DNA from: Streptococcaceae bacterium AF54-32pH5A | GTDB taxonomy: Bacteria; Bacillota; Bacilli; Lactobacillales; Streptococcaceae | NCBI GenBank assembly: GCA_027682205.1 | Contig: JAQDAD010000002.1 | Location: 267,953 to 331,952, forward strand | Direction: 5' to 3' | DNA: 64,000 nucleotides | In this document: one piece after another, positions 22,377 to 31,526 of the stretch | Layout: the number at the start of each line of letters is the position of its first letter | Position numbering within the stretch: position 1 is the stretch's first letter | The notes under the pieces: generated by a model | What the model was told of the DNA's origin: nothing | What the model saw: only the letters and a program-made list of their open reading frames with translations | The model's database searches: none | Program-made: the position numbers and the translations under genes

Positions 22377-23066
22377 ATGCCAACGTTAGAAATCTCACAG
22401 GCAAAATTGGATCTTGTGAAAAAGGCAGAGGAGTATTATAATGCTTTGTGCACGAACCTACAGTTAAGTGGAGATGATTTGAAAGTATTTTCTATCACTT
22501 CTGTGAAACCAGGAGAAGGAAAATCAACGACTTCTACCAATATCGCTTGGGCTTTTGCGCGTTCAGGTTACAAAACCCTGCTGATTGATGGAGATATTCG
22601 CAATTCGGTTATGTCAGGTGTCTTTAAAGCAAGGGATAAAATTACAGGTCTGACAGAATTTCTATCAGGGACTACAGACCTGTCACAGGGGCTTTGCGAT
22701 ACCAATATCGAAAATCTCTTTGTGATTCAGGCTGGCTCTGTGTCACCGAATCCGGCAGCCCTTCTTCAAAGTAAGAATTTCAGAACAATGCTTGAAACTT
22801 TGCGTAAATATTTTGACTACATCATTGTAGATACTGCTCCTGTCGGTGCTGTGATTGATGCGGCTATCATTACGCGAAAATGCGATGCCTCTATTTTAGT
22901 GACAGCAGCAGGTGAAACAAATCGACGGGATATTCAAAAAGCGAAGGAACAGTTGGAACAAACTGGGAAGCCGTTTTTAGGAGTTGTGTTGAACAAATTC
23001 GATACTTCAGTAGACAAAAACGGTCCTTATGGAAATTACGGAGATTACGGAAAAAATAAAAAATAG
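22377..23066 (+). CDS. wze: Autophosphorylating protein-tyrosine kinase (Wze/CpsD)
   Basis: A 229-residue BY-kinase. Walker A is KPGEGKSTTS (about 43-52), Walker A' is LLIDGDIRNS, and Walker B is YIIVDTAPVG. The C-terminal tyrosine cluster YGNYGDYGKNKK is the autophosphorylation tail, with three tyrosines plus Tyr just upstream. It partners Wzd and is switched off by Wzh. The tail reads NYGDYG where I recall SYGNYG in pneumococcus, a minor change. Confidence 0.95.
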   Translation: MPTLEISQAKLDLVKKAEEYYNALCTNLQLSGDDLKVFSITSVKPGEGKSTTSTNIAWAFARSGYKTLLIDGDIRNSVMSGVFKARDKITGLTEFLSGTTDLSQGLCDTNIENLFVIQAGSVSPNPAALLQSKNFRTMLETLRKYFDYIIVDTAPVGAVIDAAIITRKCDASILVTAAGETNRRDIQKAKEQLEQTGKPFLGVVLNKFDTSVDKNGPYGNYGDYGKNKK

Positions 23067-23080
23067 GTTGAGGGATAGAG

Positions 23081-24448
23081 ATGAATGGGAAAGTAGTAAA
23101 GCCCTCATTGGCCATAATCCAGAGTTTTCTTGTTATTTTATTGACTTATCTACTTAGCACTGTGAGAGAAACGGAGATTGTTTCAACAACAGCTATTGCA
23201 CTTTATATCCTCCATTATTTTGTCTTTTATATCAGTGATTATGGACAAGATTTCTTTAAAAGGGGATATTTGCTTGAACTTGTCCAGACATTGAAATATA
23301 TCCTATTCTTTGCGCTAGCAATTAGTATTTCTAATTTTTTCTTAGAAGATCGTTTTAGTATTTCCAGAAGAGGCATGATTTACTTCCTCATATTACATGC
23401 TCTCTTAGTCTATGTGCTAAACTTATTTATCAAGTGGTATTGGAAGCGGGCTTATCCCAACTTTAAAGGAAGTAAGAAAATTCTCCTACTTACAGCAACT
23501 TCTCGTGCTGAAAAGGTACTGGATAGACTAATAGAATCAGATGATGTTGTTGGGAAGTTGGTAGCCGTCAGTGTTTTAGACAAACCAGATTTTCAGCATG
23601 ATTGGTTAAAGGTAGTAGCAGAGGGGGAGATAGTAAACTTTGCGACTCATGAGGTAGTCGATGAAGTCTTTATCAATCTTCCAAGTGAAAAATACAATAT
23701 TGGAGAGCTTGTCTCTCAGTTTGAAACGATGGGAATTGATGTTACAGTCAATCTAAATGCTTTTGATCGTAGCTTGGCACGTAACAAGCAAATTCGTGAG
23801 ATGGCAGGATTAAACGTTGTGACTTTTTCTACAACATTTTATAAGACTAGCCATGTGATTGCTAAGCGAATTATTGATATTATCGGTTCCCTGGTGGGTT
23901 TGATACTATGTGGCTTAGTCAGTATTGTACTGGTTCCTTTGATTCGAAGGGATGGGGGCTCTGCTTTTTTTGCTCAGACGCGTATAGGAAAAAATGGCCG
24001 CCATTTTACTTTTTACAAGTTTCGCTCTATGTGTGTGGATGCTGAGGATAAAAAGAGAGAACTCATGGAACAAAATACCATGCAGGGTGGAATGTTTAAG
24101 GTGGATGATGACCCACGTATCACGAAAATTGGTCGTTTTATAAGGAAGACTAGTTTGGACGAGCTACCACAGTTTTACAATGTTCTAAAGGGAGATATGA
24201 GTTTGGTAGGTACACGACCACCAACAGTGGACGAGTATGAGCACTATACCCCAGAACAAAAACGCCGTCTAAGTTTTAAACCTGGCATAACAGGTTTATG
24301 GCAGGTCAGCGGACGAAGTGAAATCAAGAATTTCGATGAAGTTGTCAAATTAGATGTGGCCTATATTGATGGTTGGACAATCTGGAAAGATATTGAAATT
24401 CTATTGAAGACAGTTAAAGTAGTATTGATGAAGGATGGAGCGAAGTAA
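23081..24448 (+). CDS. wchA: Undecaprenyl-phosphate glucose-1-phosphate transferase (WchA/CpsE)
   Basis: A 455-residue initiating transferase that moves Glc-1-P onto undecaprenyl phosphate, starting each repeat unit. Four N-terminal helices (about 10-125) precede a soluble nucleotide-fold region and a fifth helix (about 268-290). The catalytic sugar-transferase domain (about 265-455) has YKFRSMCVDAEDKK, KTSLDELPQFYNVLKG, SLVGTRPPTVDEYE and GITGLWQVSGRS. The match to WchA (rather than a GalNAc/Gal-type initiator) implies Glc at the reducing end. It follows wze by 14 bases. Confidence 0.95.
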   Translation: MNGKVVKPSLAIIQSFLVILLTYLLSTVRETEIVSTTAIALYILHYFVFYISDYGQDFFKRGYLLELVQTLKYILFFALAISISNFFLEDRFSISRRGMIYFLILHALLVYVLNLFIKWYWKRAYPNFKGSKKILLLTATSRAEKVLDRLIESDDVVGKLVAVSVLDKPDFQHDWLKVVAEGEIVNFATHEVVDEVFINLPSEKYNIGELVSQFETMGIDVTVNLNAFDRSLARNKQIREMAGLNVVTFSTTFYKTSHVIAKRIIDIIGSLVGLILCGLVSIVLVPLIRRDGGSAFFAQTRIGKNGRHFTFYKFRSMCVDAEDKKRELMEQNTMQGGMFKVDDDPRITKIGRFIRKTSLDELPQFYNVLKGDMSLVGTRPPTVDEYEHYTPEQKRRLSFKPGITGLWQVSGRSEIKNFDEVVKLDVAYIDGWTIWKDIEILLKTVKVVLMKDGAK

Positions 24449-24450
24449 GG

Positions 24451-24900
24451 ATGAAAGTATGTTTAGTTGGGTCTAGTGGGGGTCACTTAACTCATTTGTA
24501 TCTGTTAAAACCTTTCTGGAAAGATAAGGAAAGATTTTGGGTAACCTTTGATAAAAAAGATGCAAGAAGTATCTTGGGAAATGAGACATTTTATCCTTGT
24601 CATTATCCTACTAATCGTAATTTGAAAAATCTTATTAAAAATACGATTCTTGCTTTCAATATTTTGAGAAAGGAACGCCCTGATGTTATCATCTCATCAG
24701 GGGCTGCTGTAGCAGTTCCGTTCTTTTATCTAGGAAAGTTATTTGGTGCTAAGACAGTCTATATTGAAGTTTTTGACCGTATTGATACGCCAACCTTAAC
24801 AGGGAAATTAGTGTATCCGGTGACAGATAGCTTCATAGTGCAGTGGGAGGAAATGAAAAAAGTATATCCAAAAGCAATCAATCTTGGAGGGATTTTTTAA
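24451..24900 (+). CDS. wchJ: Galactosyltransferase enhancer subunit, Alg14-like (WchJ/CpsF)
   Basis: A 149-residue Alg14-type protein. The N-terminal VGSSGGHLTHLY loop and an RPDVIISSGAAVAVP block are the family marks. In serotype 14 the homologous Cps14F assists Cps14G in adding beta-1,4-galactose to lipid-linked glucose. It probably anchors the catalytic partner to the membrane. It overlaps wchK by one base (TAATG), fitting a two-subunit enzyme made in step. Confidence 0.92.
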   Translation: MKVCLVGSSGGHLTHLYLLKPFWKDKERFWVTFDKKDARSILGNETFYPCHYPTNRNLKNLIKNTILAFNILRKERPDVIISSGAAVAVPFFYLGKLFGAKTVYIEVFDRIDTPTLTGKLVYPVTDSFIVQWEEMKKVYPKAINLGGIF

Positions 24901-25373
24901 TGATTTTTGTGACAGTGGGTACTCATGAGCAACAGTTTAATCGACTTATTAGAGAGGTTGATCGATTAAAAGGTGAGGGACTTATTCAGGATGATGTTTT
25001 TATTCAGACTGGTTTTTCAGATTATGAACCAGTGCACTGCCAATGGAAAACTTTGATTTCTTATGATGAGATGAATCGCTATATGGATGAAGCAAATATT
25101 ATCATTACACATGGCGGACCTGCAACATTTATGGGAGTGATTTCCAAGGGGAAGAGACCAATTGTAGTACCTAGACAGGAAAAATTTGGCGAGCATGTGA
25201 ATGATCACCAAGTGGAATTTTGCAATAAAGTAAAGTTGAAGTATCCAATTATTGTAATTAATGATATAGAAAACCTAGTTACAAATGTAAAAAATGATAA
25301 ATCGGAAATAAAAATAAATAGCAACAATAAAGGATTTTGCAGGAGATTAGAAGAAAGAATAGGTAGTTTGTGA
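24900..25373 (+). CDS. wchK: Galactosyltransferase catalytic subunit, Alg13-like (WchK/CpsG)
   Basis: A 157-residue Alg13-type GT28 C-terminal domain. MIFVTVGTHEQQFNRL opens the protein, and IITHGGPATFMGVISKGKRPIVVPR is split into the donor-binding loop and the GGxxT motif. The frame is open from 24843, but the true start is ATG 24900, overlapping the wchJ stop. With wchJ it should form a lactosyl lipid intermediate (beta-Gal-1,4-Glc-PP-Und). The last about 25 residues are lysine- and asparagine-rich and more AT-rich than the rest, marking where the strain-specific part of the locus begins. Confidence 0.92.
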   Translation: MIFVTVGTHEQQFNRLIREVDRLKGEGLIQDDVFIQTGFSDYEPVHCQWKTLISYDEMNRYMDEANIIITHGGPATFMGVISKGKRPIVVPRQEKFGEHVNDHQVEFCNKVKLKYPIIVINDIENLVTNVKNDKSEIKINSNNKGFCRRLEERIGSL

Positions 25374-26512
25374 TGAATTTAAACAAATCATTGCGTTTAT
25401 TTGCTCAAAAAACAATATTTAAAGTATTCTCACTAATTAATAAATATATAAATAAAAAAAAACAAATACTCATATATTCTCCTAAGGAACTCTCAGATAA
25501 TTCATTATCTCTATTTGAATATTTGATAGATAATGAATATTATAAAAAATATAAGATATACTGTTCTTGCACGGATTATCATGATCTAAGTTCAAAATAT
25601 GAGAATCTAAAAAATGTATATTTTATAAATGGAATTGAGGGAGTGAAAAAATACTTTACAAGTAGCTTTGTATTTTATTCATTTGGAAAAATTCCTATTG
25701 TCCCTTCTAATCAACGTGTAATACAGATGTGGCATGGTATGTTTTTTAAAGATATTGATAAATATCAGAAAAAGGTTATAAAAAAAGAAAAATATTACAC
25801 TGATGTAATCGTTACAAGCGAGATGTTTAAAGAACTAGCTACTAAAGTTCATTCTTGTGATATCGGAGTTGTTAAAATCTGTGGTCAAAGTAGAACAGAT
25901 ATTTTTTTTAGTGAAGGAAAGAAAGTCGAATCTAAATATATTGTCTGGTTGCCAACATTTAGACAATCTGAGAAATTAGGATATAGAGATACAAATTCGA
26001 AAGAAATTTTGATAGGGGATTATTCATTCGGAGAGTTAAAAAAAGTGGACGACCTCCTGAAAGAAAAAAAACTCAATATGATAGTGAAGCTTCACCCGCT
26101 TCAAACATTGCCTACACACATACCTATTTATAGTAACATCCGGATACTATCAGAAGAAAATAGTAGGGGAAATAATCTAAAGTTATATGAATTGTTAAGA
26201 GATAGTAGAGCTTTAATAACAGATTACTCCTCGGTTTTTTATGATTACTATTTATTAGATAAGCCAATAGCTTTTTGCATAAGAGATTTCGATGATTATA
26301 ATAAAAATAGAGGATTTATAGTAGAGAACCCTATGAGTTATTTAAAGGGAAATAAAATAAAATCTTTAGATGATATGTATGATTTTATAAATGAAATTGC
26401 TAATAATGAAGATAAATTTAAAGAAGAACGAAGGGAATTTAATGAAAAAGTAAATAAATATAGAGATGGGAATAACACTAGAAGATTGTTAGAAAAAATT
26501 GGAATTAACTAA
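25373..26512 (+). CDS. CDP-glycerol:glycerophosphotransferase-family protein (TagF/TagB-like)
   Basis: A 379-residue protein of the Glyphos_transf family. QMWHGMFFKD (about 115-124), VKLHPLQ and ITDYSSVFYDYYLLDKP (about 282-298) are the hallmark blocks. These enzymes move a polyol-phosphate from its CDP-derivative onto a growing chain. It overlaps wchK by one base (TGATG); the GTG at 25370 is a less likely start. The next gene makes a CDP-polyol-type donor, so this is probably the transferase that puts polyol-phosphate in the repeat unit. Strongly AT-rich with many ATA/AGA codons, unlike wchA, which suggests acquisition with the capsule core. Confidence 0.85.
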   Translation: MNLNKSLRLFAQKTIFKVFSLINKYINKKKQILIYSPKELSDNSLSLFEYLIDNEYYKKYKIYCSCTDYHDLSSKYENLKNVYFINGIEGVKKYFTSSFVFYSFGKIPIVPSNQRVIQMWHGMFFKDIDKYQKKVIKKEKYYTDVIVTSEMFKELATKVHSCDIGVVKICGQSRTDIFFSEGKKVESKYIVWLPTFRQSEKLGYRDTNSKEILIGDYSFGELKKVDDLLKEKKLNMIVKLHPLQTLPTHIPIYSNIRILSEENSRGNNLKLYELLRDSRALITDYSSVFYDYYLLDKPIAFCIRDFDDYNKNRGFIVENPMSYLKGNKIKSLDDMYDFINEIANNEDKFKEERREFNEKVNKYRDGNNTRRLLEKIGIN

Positions 26513-26524
26513 AGGGGGACAGTT

Positions 26525-27247
26525 ATGAAAATTGCGCTATTGACAGCATCAGGAATAGGAAGTCGAATAAAACAAGATATACCTAAACAATTTATACATG
26601 TTGATAATAGACCTCTTATCATTCATACGCTAGAAAAATTTCAAAATCATCCAAACATTGATGAAATTTGTGTTGTAGTATTAAAAGGGTGGGAAGAGAT
26701 GTTGAAAACATACGCTAGGCAGTTTAATATTACGAAATTAAAATATATAGTAAATGGTGGAGAAACTGGTCAGTTATCTATATATAATGGTCTTAATGAA
26801 ATAAAGAAAAATAATATAGATAAGCAAGTAACTGTTTTAATTCATGATGGTAATCGTCCAATGGTAAGCAATGAAATTATTGACGATGCTTTTTTAACTT
26901 ATAATAAATATGGAAATGCAGTAGCTGCAATTCCTTGTGTTGAGGTTACTTTTGTATTAGATAACGAGACTGAAAATCACTCTGTTAGCTCTTTAAAAAG
27001 AGAGCTATTGAGGAGAACACAAACACCACATATTTATAAGCTAGATGATATATTAGATCTTCAGAATAGAGCTATAGAAAAAGGAATAACTGAAGTTGCG
27101 GCTTCATGTGAATTAATGAAAATGTTTGGTAAAGAGACTTATTTTTCTATGGGATCTGAAAAAAATTTAAAAATAACTACGTTAGATGACCTAGAGATTT
27201 TTAAAGCATTACTCAAGTCTAAAAAAGAAAATTGGATTAAGGAATAA
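26525..27247 (+). CDS. Polyol-phosphate cytidylyltransferase, IspD/TarI-like
   Basis: A 240-residue nucleotidyltransferase. LLTASGIGSRIKQDIPKQFI is the CTP-binding loop, and VLIHDGNRPMVS and the late Lys of ITTLDDLEI are further family motifs. TarI-like members charge ribitol-5-P with CTP. Relatives in pneumococcal loci make CDP-ribitol or CDP-arabinitol. The locus context (a glycerophosphotransferase before it, an SDR after it) argues for a capsule CDP-polyol, not the isoprenoid enzyme IspD. ATG follows GGGGGAC. The exact polyol cannot be told. Confidence 0.85.
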   Translation: MKIALLTASGIGSRIKQDIPKQFIHVDNRPLIIHTLEKFQNHPNIDEICVVVLKGWEEMLKTYARQFNITKLKYIVNGGETGQLSIYNGLNEIKKNNIDKQVTVLIHDGNRPMVSNEIIDDAFLTYNKYGNAVAAIPCVEVTFVLDNETENHSVSSLKRELLRRTQTPHIYKLDDILDLQNRAIEKGITEVAASCELMKMFGKETYFSMGSEKNLKITTLDDLEIFKALLKSKKENWIKE

Positions 27248-27250
27248 ACT

Positions 27251-28327
27251 GTGAACTTATTTGATATAAGTCTATATAAGGATTATGTAGGCAAATCTAT
27301 AATTAATGTGGTCGGTTCGGAGGCTTTAAAAGAGAAATCAATTCTTATTACGGGTTCAACAGGTCTTATTTGTTCGGCTATTATTGATCAGTTGATAATA
27401 CTGAATCAGCATCACAAATTTGGAATAAAAATTTATGCTTGTGCAAGAGGTGAAGAGGGACTTAGAAGACGATTTGGAAATTATGTAGATAATGAGAATG
27501 TTGTTTATGTTCCTTATGATGCTAATAAAGATATTAATTTTGATTTCGCTGTTGATTATATAATCCATGGAGCTAGTAATGCCAGCCCAGAATTATATAT
27601 CAGCAATCCTGTGGATACGATGCTTAGTAATTTTGTAGGTATGAAAAATTTACTAGACTATGCCTTAAAAAAATCAGTAAAGTCTGTAGTTTATGTTTCA
27701 TCTAGTGAAGTGTATGGTAAAAAAGAAAATAATGCTCCTTATCTGGAAGATGAGTATGGATATATAAATATTTTAGATGTTAGATCTTCCTATTCAAGTT
27801 CAAAACGAGCTACTGAGACATTATGTAAAAGTTATTCTGAACAATTTGGGGTAGCTATAAAAATTGTTCGTCCAGGGCATATTTATGGTCCTGGCTTAAA
27901 AATAACAGATAAAAGGATTTCATCTGCTTTTATGTACGATGCAATTAGAGGAAAAAATCTAGTTATGAAAAGTAAAGGAGAACAACTACGATCATATTGT
28001 CATAGTTTAGATTGTGCAAGTGCTATATTGACAGTTCTTTTGCAAGGTAAATCTGGTGAGGCGTACAATATTTCAAATAAGAAATCTATTATATCAATAA
28101 GAGAAATGGCTTATATAATATCTGAAGTAGCTGGAGTAAAATTATTTTTTGAATTACCTAATGAATTAGAAGAAAAACAAAAAAATCCTATGAATAATTC
28201 TAGTTTAGATAGTACAAAGTTGGAAAAACTGGGTTGGGTAGGTATGTTTGAACCTAAGGAAGGCCTAGAGAGTACATATAAAATTTTAAGTAGAAGTGAA
28301 ATCAAAAGAGCATCTAAAAATATATAA
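27251..28327 (+). CDS. NAD-dependent epimerase/dehydratase-family (extended SDR), GTG start
   Basis: A 358-residue extended SDR. The Rossmann loop reads ITGSTGLICSAI, so the third glycine of GxxGxxG is replaced by Cys. SSSEVYG and YSSSKRATE (Tyr-x3-Lys) supply the catalytic residues, and IVRPGHIYGPG lies in the substrate side. GTG 27251 is the start, with AAGGAA at the end of the preceding gene, 3 bases away. Coupled to a CDP-polyol synthetase, it may reduce or epimerise a pentulose-phosphate to the polyol-phosphate, as abp2-type genes do in arabinitol-containing pneumococcal capsules. That role is inference; a nucleotide-sugar epimerase is possible. Confidence 0.82.
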   Translation: MNLFDISLYKDYVGKSIINVVGSEALKEKSILITGSTGLICSAIIDQLIILNQHHKFGIKIYACARGEEGLRRRFGNYVDNENVVYVPYDANKDINFDFAVDYIIHGASNASPELYISNPVDTMLSNFVGMKNLLDYALKKSVKSVVYVSSSEVYGKKENNAPYLEDEYGYINILDVRSSYSSSKRATETLCKSYSEQFGVAIKIVRPGHIYGPGLKITDKRISSAFMYDAIRGKNLVMKSKGEQLRSYCHSLDCASAILTVLLQGKSGEAYNISNKKSIISIREMAYIISEVAGVKLFFELPNELEEKQKNPMNNSSLDSTKLEKLGWVGMFEPKEGLESTYKILSRSEIKRASKNI

Positions 28328-28379
28328 AATATAGAATTGGACTTCAACTACTTTAACAGAAGTATTGGCAGGAGGAGTA

Positions 28380-29348
28380 ATGAAGAAAATTTCAGTAATA
28401 GTTCCAGTATATAATGTTGAAAAATATTTAAAATATAGTGTAGGTGGCATTCTAAAACAAACCTATAAAAATTTAGAAATTATTTTAGTGAATGATGGCT
28501 CCGAGGATAATTCTCTTGCTATATGTGAAGAATATTCTAAGAAAGATGATAGAATTAAAATAATTACAGTGGAGAATGGCGGACAAGGAAGAGCACGGAA
28601 TATTGGATTGAAAAATTCAACGGGTGACTGGATTTTGTTTTTAGATGCAGATGATTATTATGATAATAATGCAGTAGAGTATCTTGTCGAATTAGCTGAA
28701 CAATATGAATCAGATTTAGTAATAACCCCATTAAGAGTGGTAAGAGACCATGCTAAAAATAGAGATGATTTTTCAATCGTGAATGAAAAAATAATTATCT
28801 TAAATAAAGATAGATTGATACAAGAAATGTATTATGGAAGACTCTTGGGAGCTACACCGTGTGGTAAATTATATAAAAGGGAAGTATTGGAGAAGTGGCC
28901 ATTCCCAGATCAACTGTTTGAAGATTTAGCTATAGCTTATAAACATTTAATGTATGCTAAAAAAGTAGTTGTATCAAATCAATATTATTATAATTACTAT
29001 CAACGTCTTGGAAGTACGACGAAGAGTAAATACACACCACAGTTAGAAGATTTTTACAGAGCTATAGAAAAAAATTCTAAATATTTAGAAGAAGATTTCC
29101 CAGATAATAGAGAATTGTCTGTTGCTTTGAAAAGTAGAATGTTTACAGGAGGTTTTCAAGTGGTAAATTCCATGATTGACTCTGGAATGACTAAAGAAGT
29201 AAAAGCTAAGTCTTTAGAGTATCGAAAAGATTTATTCATGATAATTTTCAATAGAAAAATCACTAAAAAAGATAAAATAAAGCATATACTATTTGCTATT
29301 AGTCCTAACTTGTATGCTTTTGCTCGGAAAAAGTATCTAAGTAACTAA
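28380..29348 (+). CDS. Glycosyltransferase family 2
   Basis: A 322-residue GT-A fold enzyme. SVIVPVYNVEKYL opens the nucleotide-binding domain, LVNDGSEDNS follows, and LDADDYY provides the metal-binding DxD. The helix-rich C-terminus (about 200-320) is without a transmembrane segment. ATG 28380 is selected over a TTG at 28365 because GGAGGAG stands immediately upstream. It adds one sugar of the repeat unit; donor and linkage cannot be read. AT-rich like its neighbours. A 52-base gap with no terminator separates it from the SDR gene. Confidence 0.9.
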   Translation: MKKISVIVPVYNVEKYLKYSVGGILKQTYKNLEIILVNDGSEDNSLAICEEYSKKDDRIKIITVENGGQGRARNIGLKNSTGDWILFLDADDYYDNNAVEYLVELAEQYESDLVITPLRVVRDHAKNRDDFSIVNEKIIILNKDRLIQEMYYGRLLGATPCGKLYKREVLEKWPFPDQLFEDLAIAYKHLMYAKKVVVSNQYYYNYYQRLGSTTKSKYTPQLEDFYRAIEKNSKYLEEDFPDNRELSVALKSRMFTGGFQVVNSMIDSGMTKEVKAKSLEYRKDLFMIIFNRKITKKDKIKHILFAISPNLYAFARKKYLSN

Positions 29349-29376
29349 TAAATAATTCAAAAATAAGGAGGTAGTA

Positions 29377-30366
29377 ATGATTTTAAGTATTGTTGTTCCA
29401 ACATATAATATAGAAAAATATATAGAAAGAAATATAGAGTCTTTTCTTAAGGTAGAGGACGACCTGAAGAGTTTATTTGAAGTATTAATTATTAATGATG
29501 GAAGCACAGATAGTACACTACAAGTAGTAACAGCATTAATAAAAAAAATAGATTGTTTAAATATAAGAGTAGTAAATAAGGCTAATGGTGGACATGGTTC
29601 AGCAGTAAATAGAGGAATAGAAGAAGCTAGAGGAAAATATCTCAAGGTAGTCGATGGAGATGATTGGGTAAAAAAATCAGATTTTGAAGAATATTTAAAA
29701 AGATTAAAAAATGCTGATGTAGATATGGTTGTTACAAATTTTAGCAAACAATATACTTATGAAAATAGAGTAGAATTGGAAAAAGTAAGTAATGTTGAAG
29801 ATTTCTATAGAAGCAACAGAATTCCCCGAATCTTCCCAATGCATAGTATAACGTACAAAACAAGTATTCTAAAAGAACACAATATCAAACTGACAGAGAA
29901 AATATTTTATGTTGACATTCAGTATATAGTATTTCCATTGAAATATATTAATAATTGGGAGTACTGGGATTTAGATGTATATCAGTATTTTTTGGGTAGA
30001 CCTGATCAAAGTATGACTATAGAAAATAGAATGAAGAATATTGAACATAGTCAAAAGGTCACAGAAAGTATTTTGGAATTTTACAGTACATTGGGAGATG
30101 TATATCTTAAAGATACTGTTCATTCCCTTTTGAAAGGTTTACTGAATACGAGATATCTGTTAGCGTTCTTATCAGAAGATAGAGACCGGTTATTAAAAGA
30201 AACAACAGATTATATTAGAAAATATAATTTGAAATATACCTATGATTCTCGTATGAAGACAAGTTACTTATTATATATCAATGAGATGCATAATAGAAGA
30301 TTTTCATTTATAGTGTATCCTATAGTTAGCTTTAAATTGAATAGATTAAGTAAGTACGGGATATAG
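29377..30366 (+). CDS. Glycosyltransferase family 2
   Basis: A 329-residue GT2 enzyme. SIVVPTYNIEKYIER, IINDGSTDST, NGGHGSAVNRG and KVVDGDDW (DxD) are present. The second half (about 130-329) is typical of capsule GT2s that act on lipid-linked acceptors. AAGGAGG precedes the ATG. It is clearly a different enzyme from the one at 28380, so the repeat unit probably contains two sugars beyond the Gal-Glc base. Because glf is present, one of the two GT2s may use UDP-galactofuranose, but neither carries a signature I can assign. Confidence 0.9.
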   Translation: MILSIVVPTYNIEKYIERNIESFLKVEDDLKSLFEVLIINDGSTDSTLQVVTALIKKIDCLNIRVVNKANGGHGSAVNRGIEEARGKYLKVVDGDDWVKKSDFEEYLKRLKNADVDMVVTNFSKQYTYENRVELEKVSNVEDFYRSNRIPRIFPMHSITYKTSILKEHNIKLTEKIFYVDIQYIVFPLKYINNWEYWDLDVYQYFLGRPDQSMTIENRMKNIEHSQKVTESILEFYSTLGDVYLKDTVHSLLKGLLNTRYLLAFLSEDRDRLLKETTDYIRKYNLKYTYDSRMKTSYLLYINEMHNRRFSFIVYPIVSFKLNRLSKYGI

Positions 30367-30377
30367 GAGAATCTAGC

Positions 30378-31526
30378 ATGAGTATAAAAGTAAATATACA
30401 TCAGTTGCTTTTTTATATATCTTTTCTTATTATAGTAGGCTCAAAATATATAGGGCAAACGGTCTTTGTAAATGAATATCCTCCATTAAGTGAGTTGATA
30501 AAAATTTTGATAATTGTGGCATGTGTCCTTTTATTAATAAAATATATTTTAGAACCACATACTAAAAAGTTAATTATCTTTTCAATAGTTATTTCGACGA
30601 TAGGAGTGGCAGTATCTTATAATTCAGATAGCTTTTTCACTTTAATGCCGGTAGTAGCATTAATCTTAAATATGAATAACATAGATATAAATAAGGTTAT
30701 AAAAGTCTGGCTTATAGAAATTATAGCATTAATGACCTTTATAGCAATATGTTATCGACTAAATATAGTAGGGGAAGTTATAAATTCAGGAGTTAGAGCA
30801 GATGGGAAAATACGATACGCTCTAGGATATACATATTCAACATTTAGTTCGAATTACTTTTTCCATGTAACTATTTTCTATTTATATTTAAGAAAAAATA
30901 TGATTAAGTATGTAGAAATAATATCTTTATTTCTCATAAATTTATATTTATATACTTGGACTGATACAAAGGCGGTATTCTATTATTCTACTGCCGCTAT
31001 TATCGTTTGTTTGTTTTTAAAAGTATTTAAGATAAAAGCATATAGCACTCTTTTGAATAAATATAGTATGTTATTTTCAGCAATAATAGCTGGAGTTTTG
31101 TCGTGGAGTTATAGGTATAGACTATCACTTTTAGATCAGCTAGATTCAGTATTAACAGGTAGATTACGACTTGCAAGTGATGCTTTCGACAACTTTGATA
31201 TAACGCTTTTTGGACAAAGAATAAGATGGATTTTTGAACAAAATATGTTTTCAGAATCAACATATAATTATGTGGACTCCTCGTATTTAAATATTTTATT
31301 TAGATTTGGAGTAATAATTTTAGTGTTTATATTAGTTGGATATTATATTATTGGAGAAAAAACTCTAAGTAGAAATACATATTATACAATGATGATTGTA
31401 TTCTTATCACTACATTCTATGTTTGATCCTCAATTAATAGAAATAATGTATAATCCAGCGATATTGTTTTTAGGATATGTTATATATAATATAAATGAGC
31501 TGAAAAGTTCAAATAGAATTTATTAG
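30378..31526 (+). CDS. wzy: Oligosaccharide repeat-unit polymerase (Wzy)
   Basis: A 382-residue polytopic protein with about ten predicted helices and a larger extracellular loop near residues 255-300 (LLDQLDSVLTGRLRLASDAF). That loop's VLTGRL..A.....F form is seen in many streptococcal Wzy proteins. It polymerises flipped repeat units outside the membrane. Identification rests on topology, position between glycosyltransferases and Wzx, and that loop, since Wzy proteins share little sequence. It ends the AT-rich block. A 456-base non-coding stretch follows. Confidence 0.85.
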   Translation: MSIKVNIHQLLFYISFLIIVGSKYIGQTVFVNEYPPLSELIKILIIVACVLLLIKYILEPHTKKLIIFSIVISTIGVAVSYNSDSFFTLMPVVALILNMNNIDINKVIKVWLIEIIALMTFIAICYRLNIVGEVINSGVRADGKIRYALGYTYSTFSSNYFFHVTIFYLYLRKNMIKYVEIISLFLINLYLYTWTDTKAVFYYSTAAIIVCLFLKVFKIKAYSTLLNKYSMLFSAIIAGVLSWSYRYRLSLLDQLDSVLTGRLRLASDAFDNFDITLFGQRIRWIFEQNMFSESTYNYVDSSYLNILFRFGVIILVFILVGYYIIGEKTLSRNTYYTMMIVFLSLHSMFDPQLIEIMYNPAILFLGYVIYNINELKSSNRIY

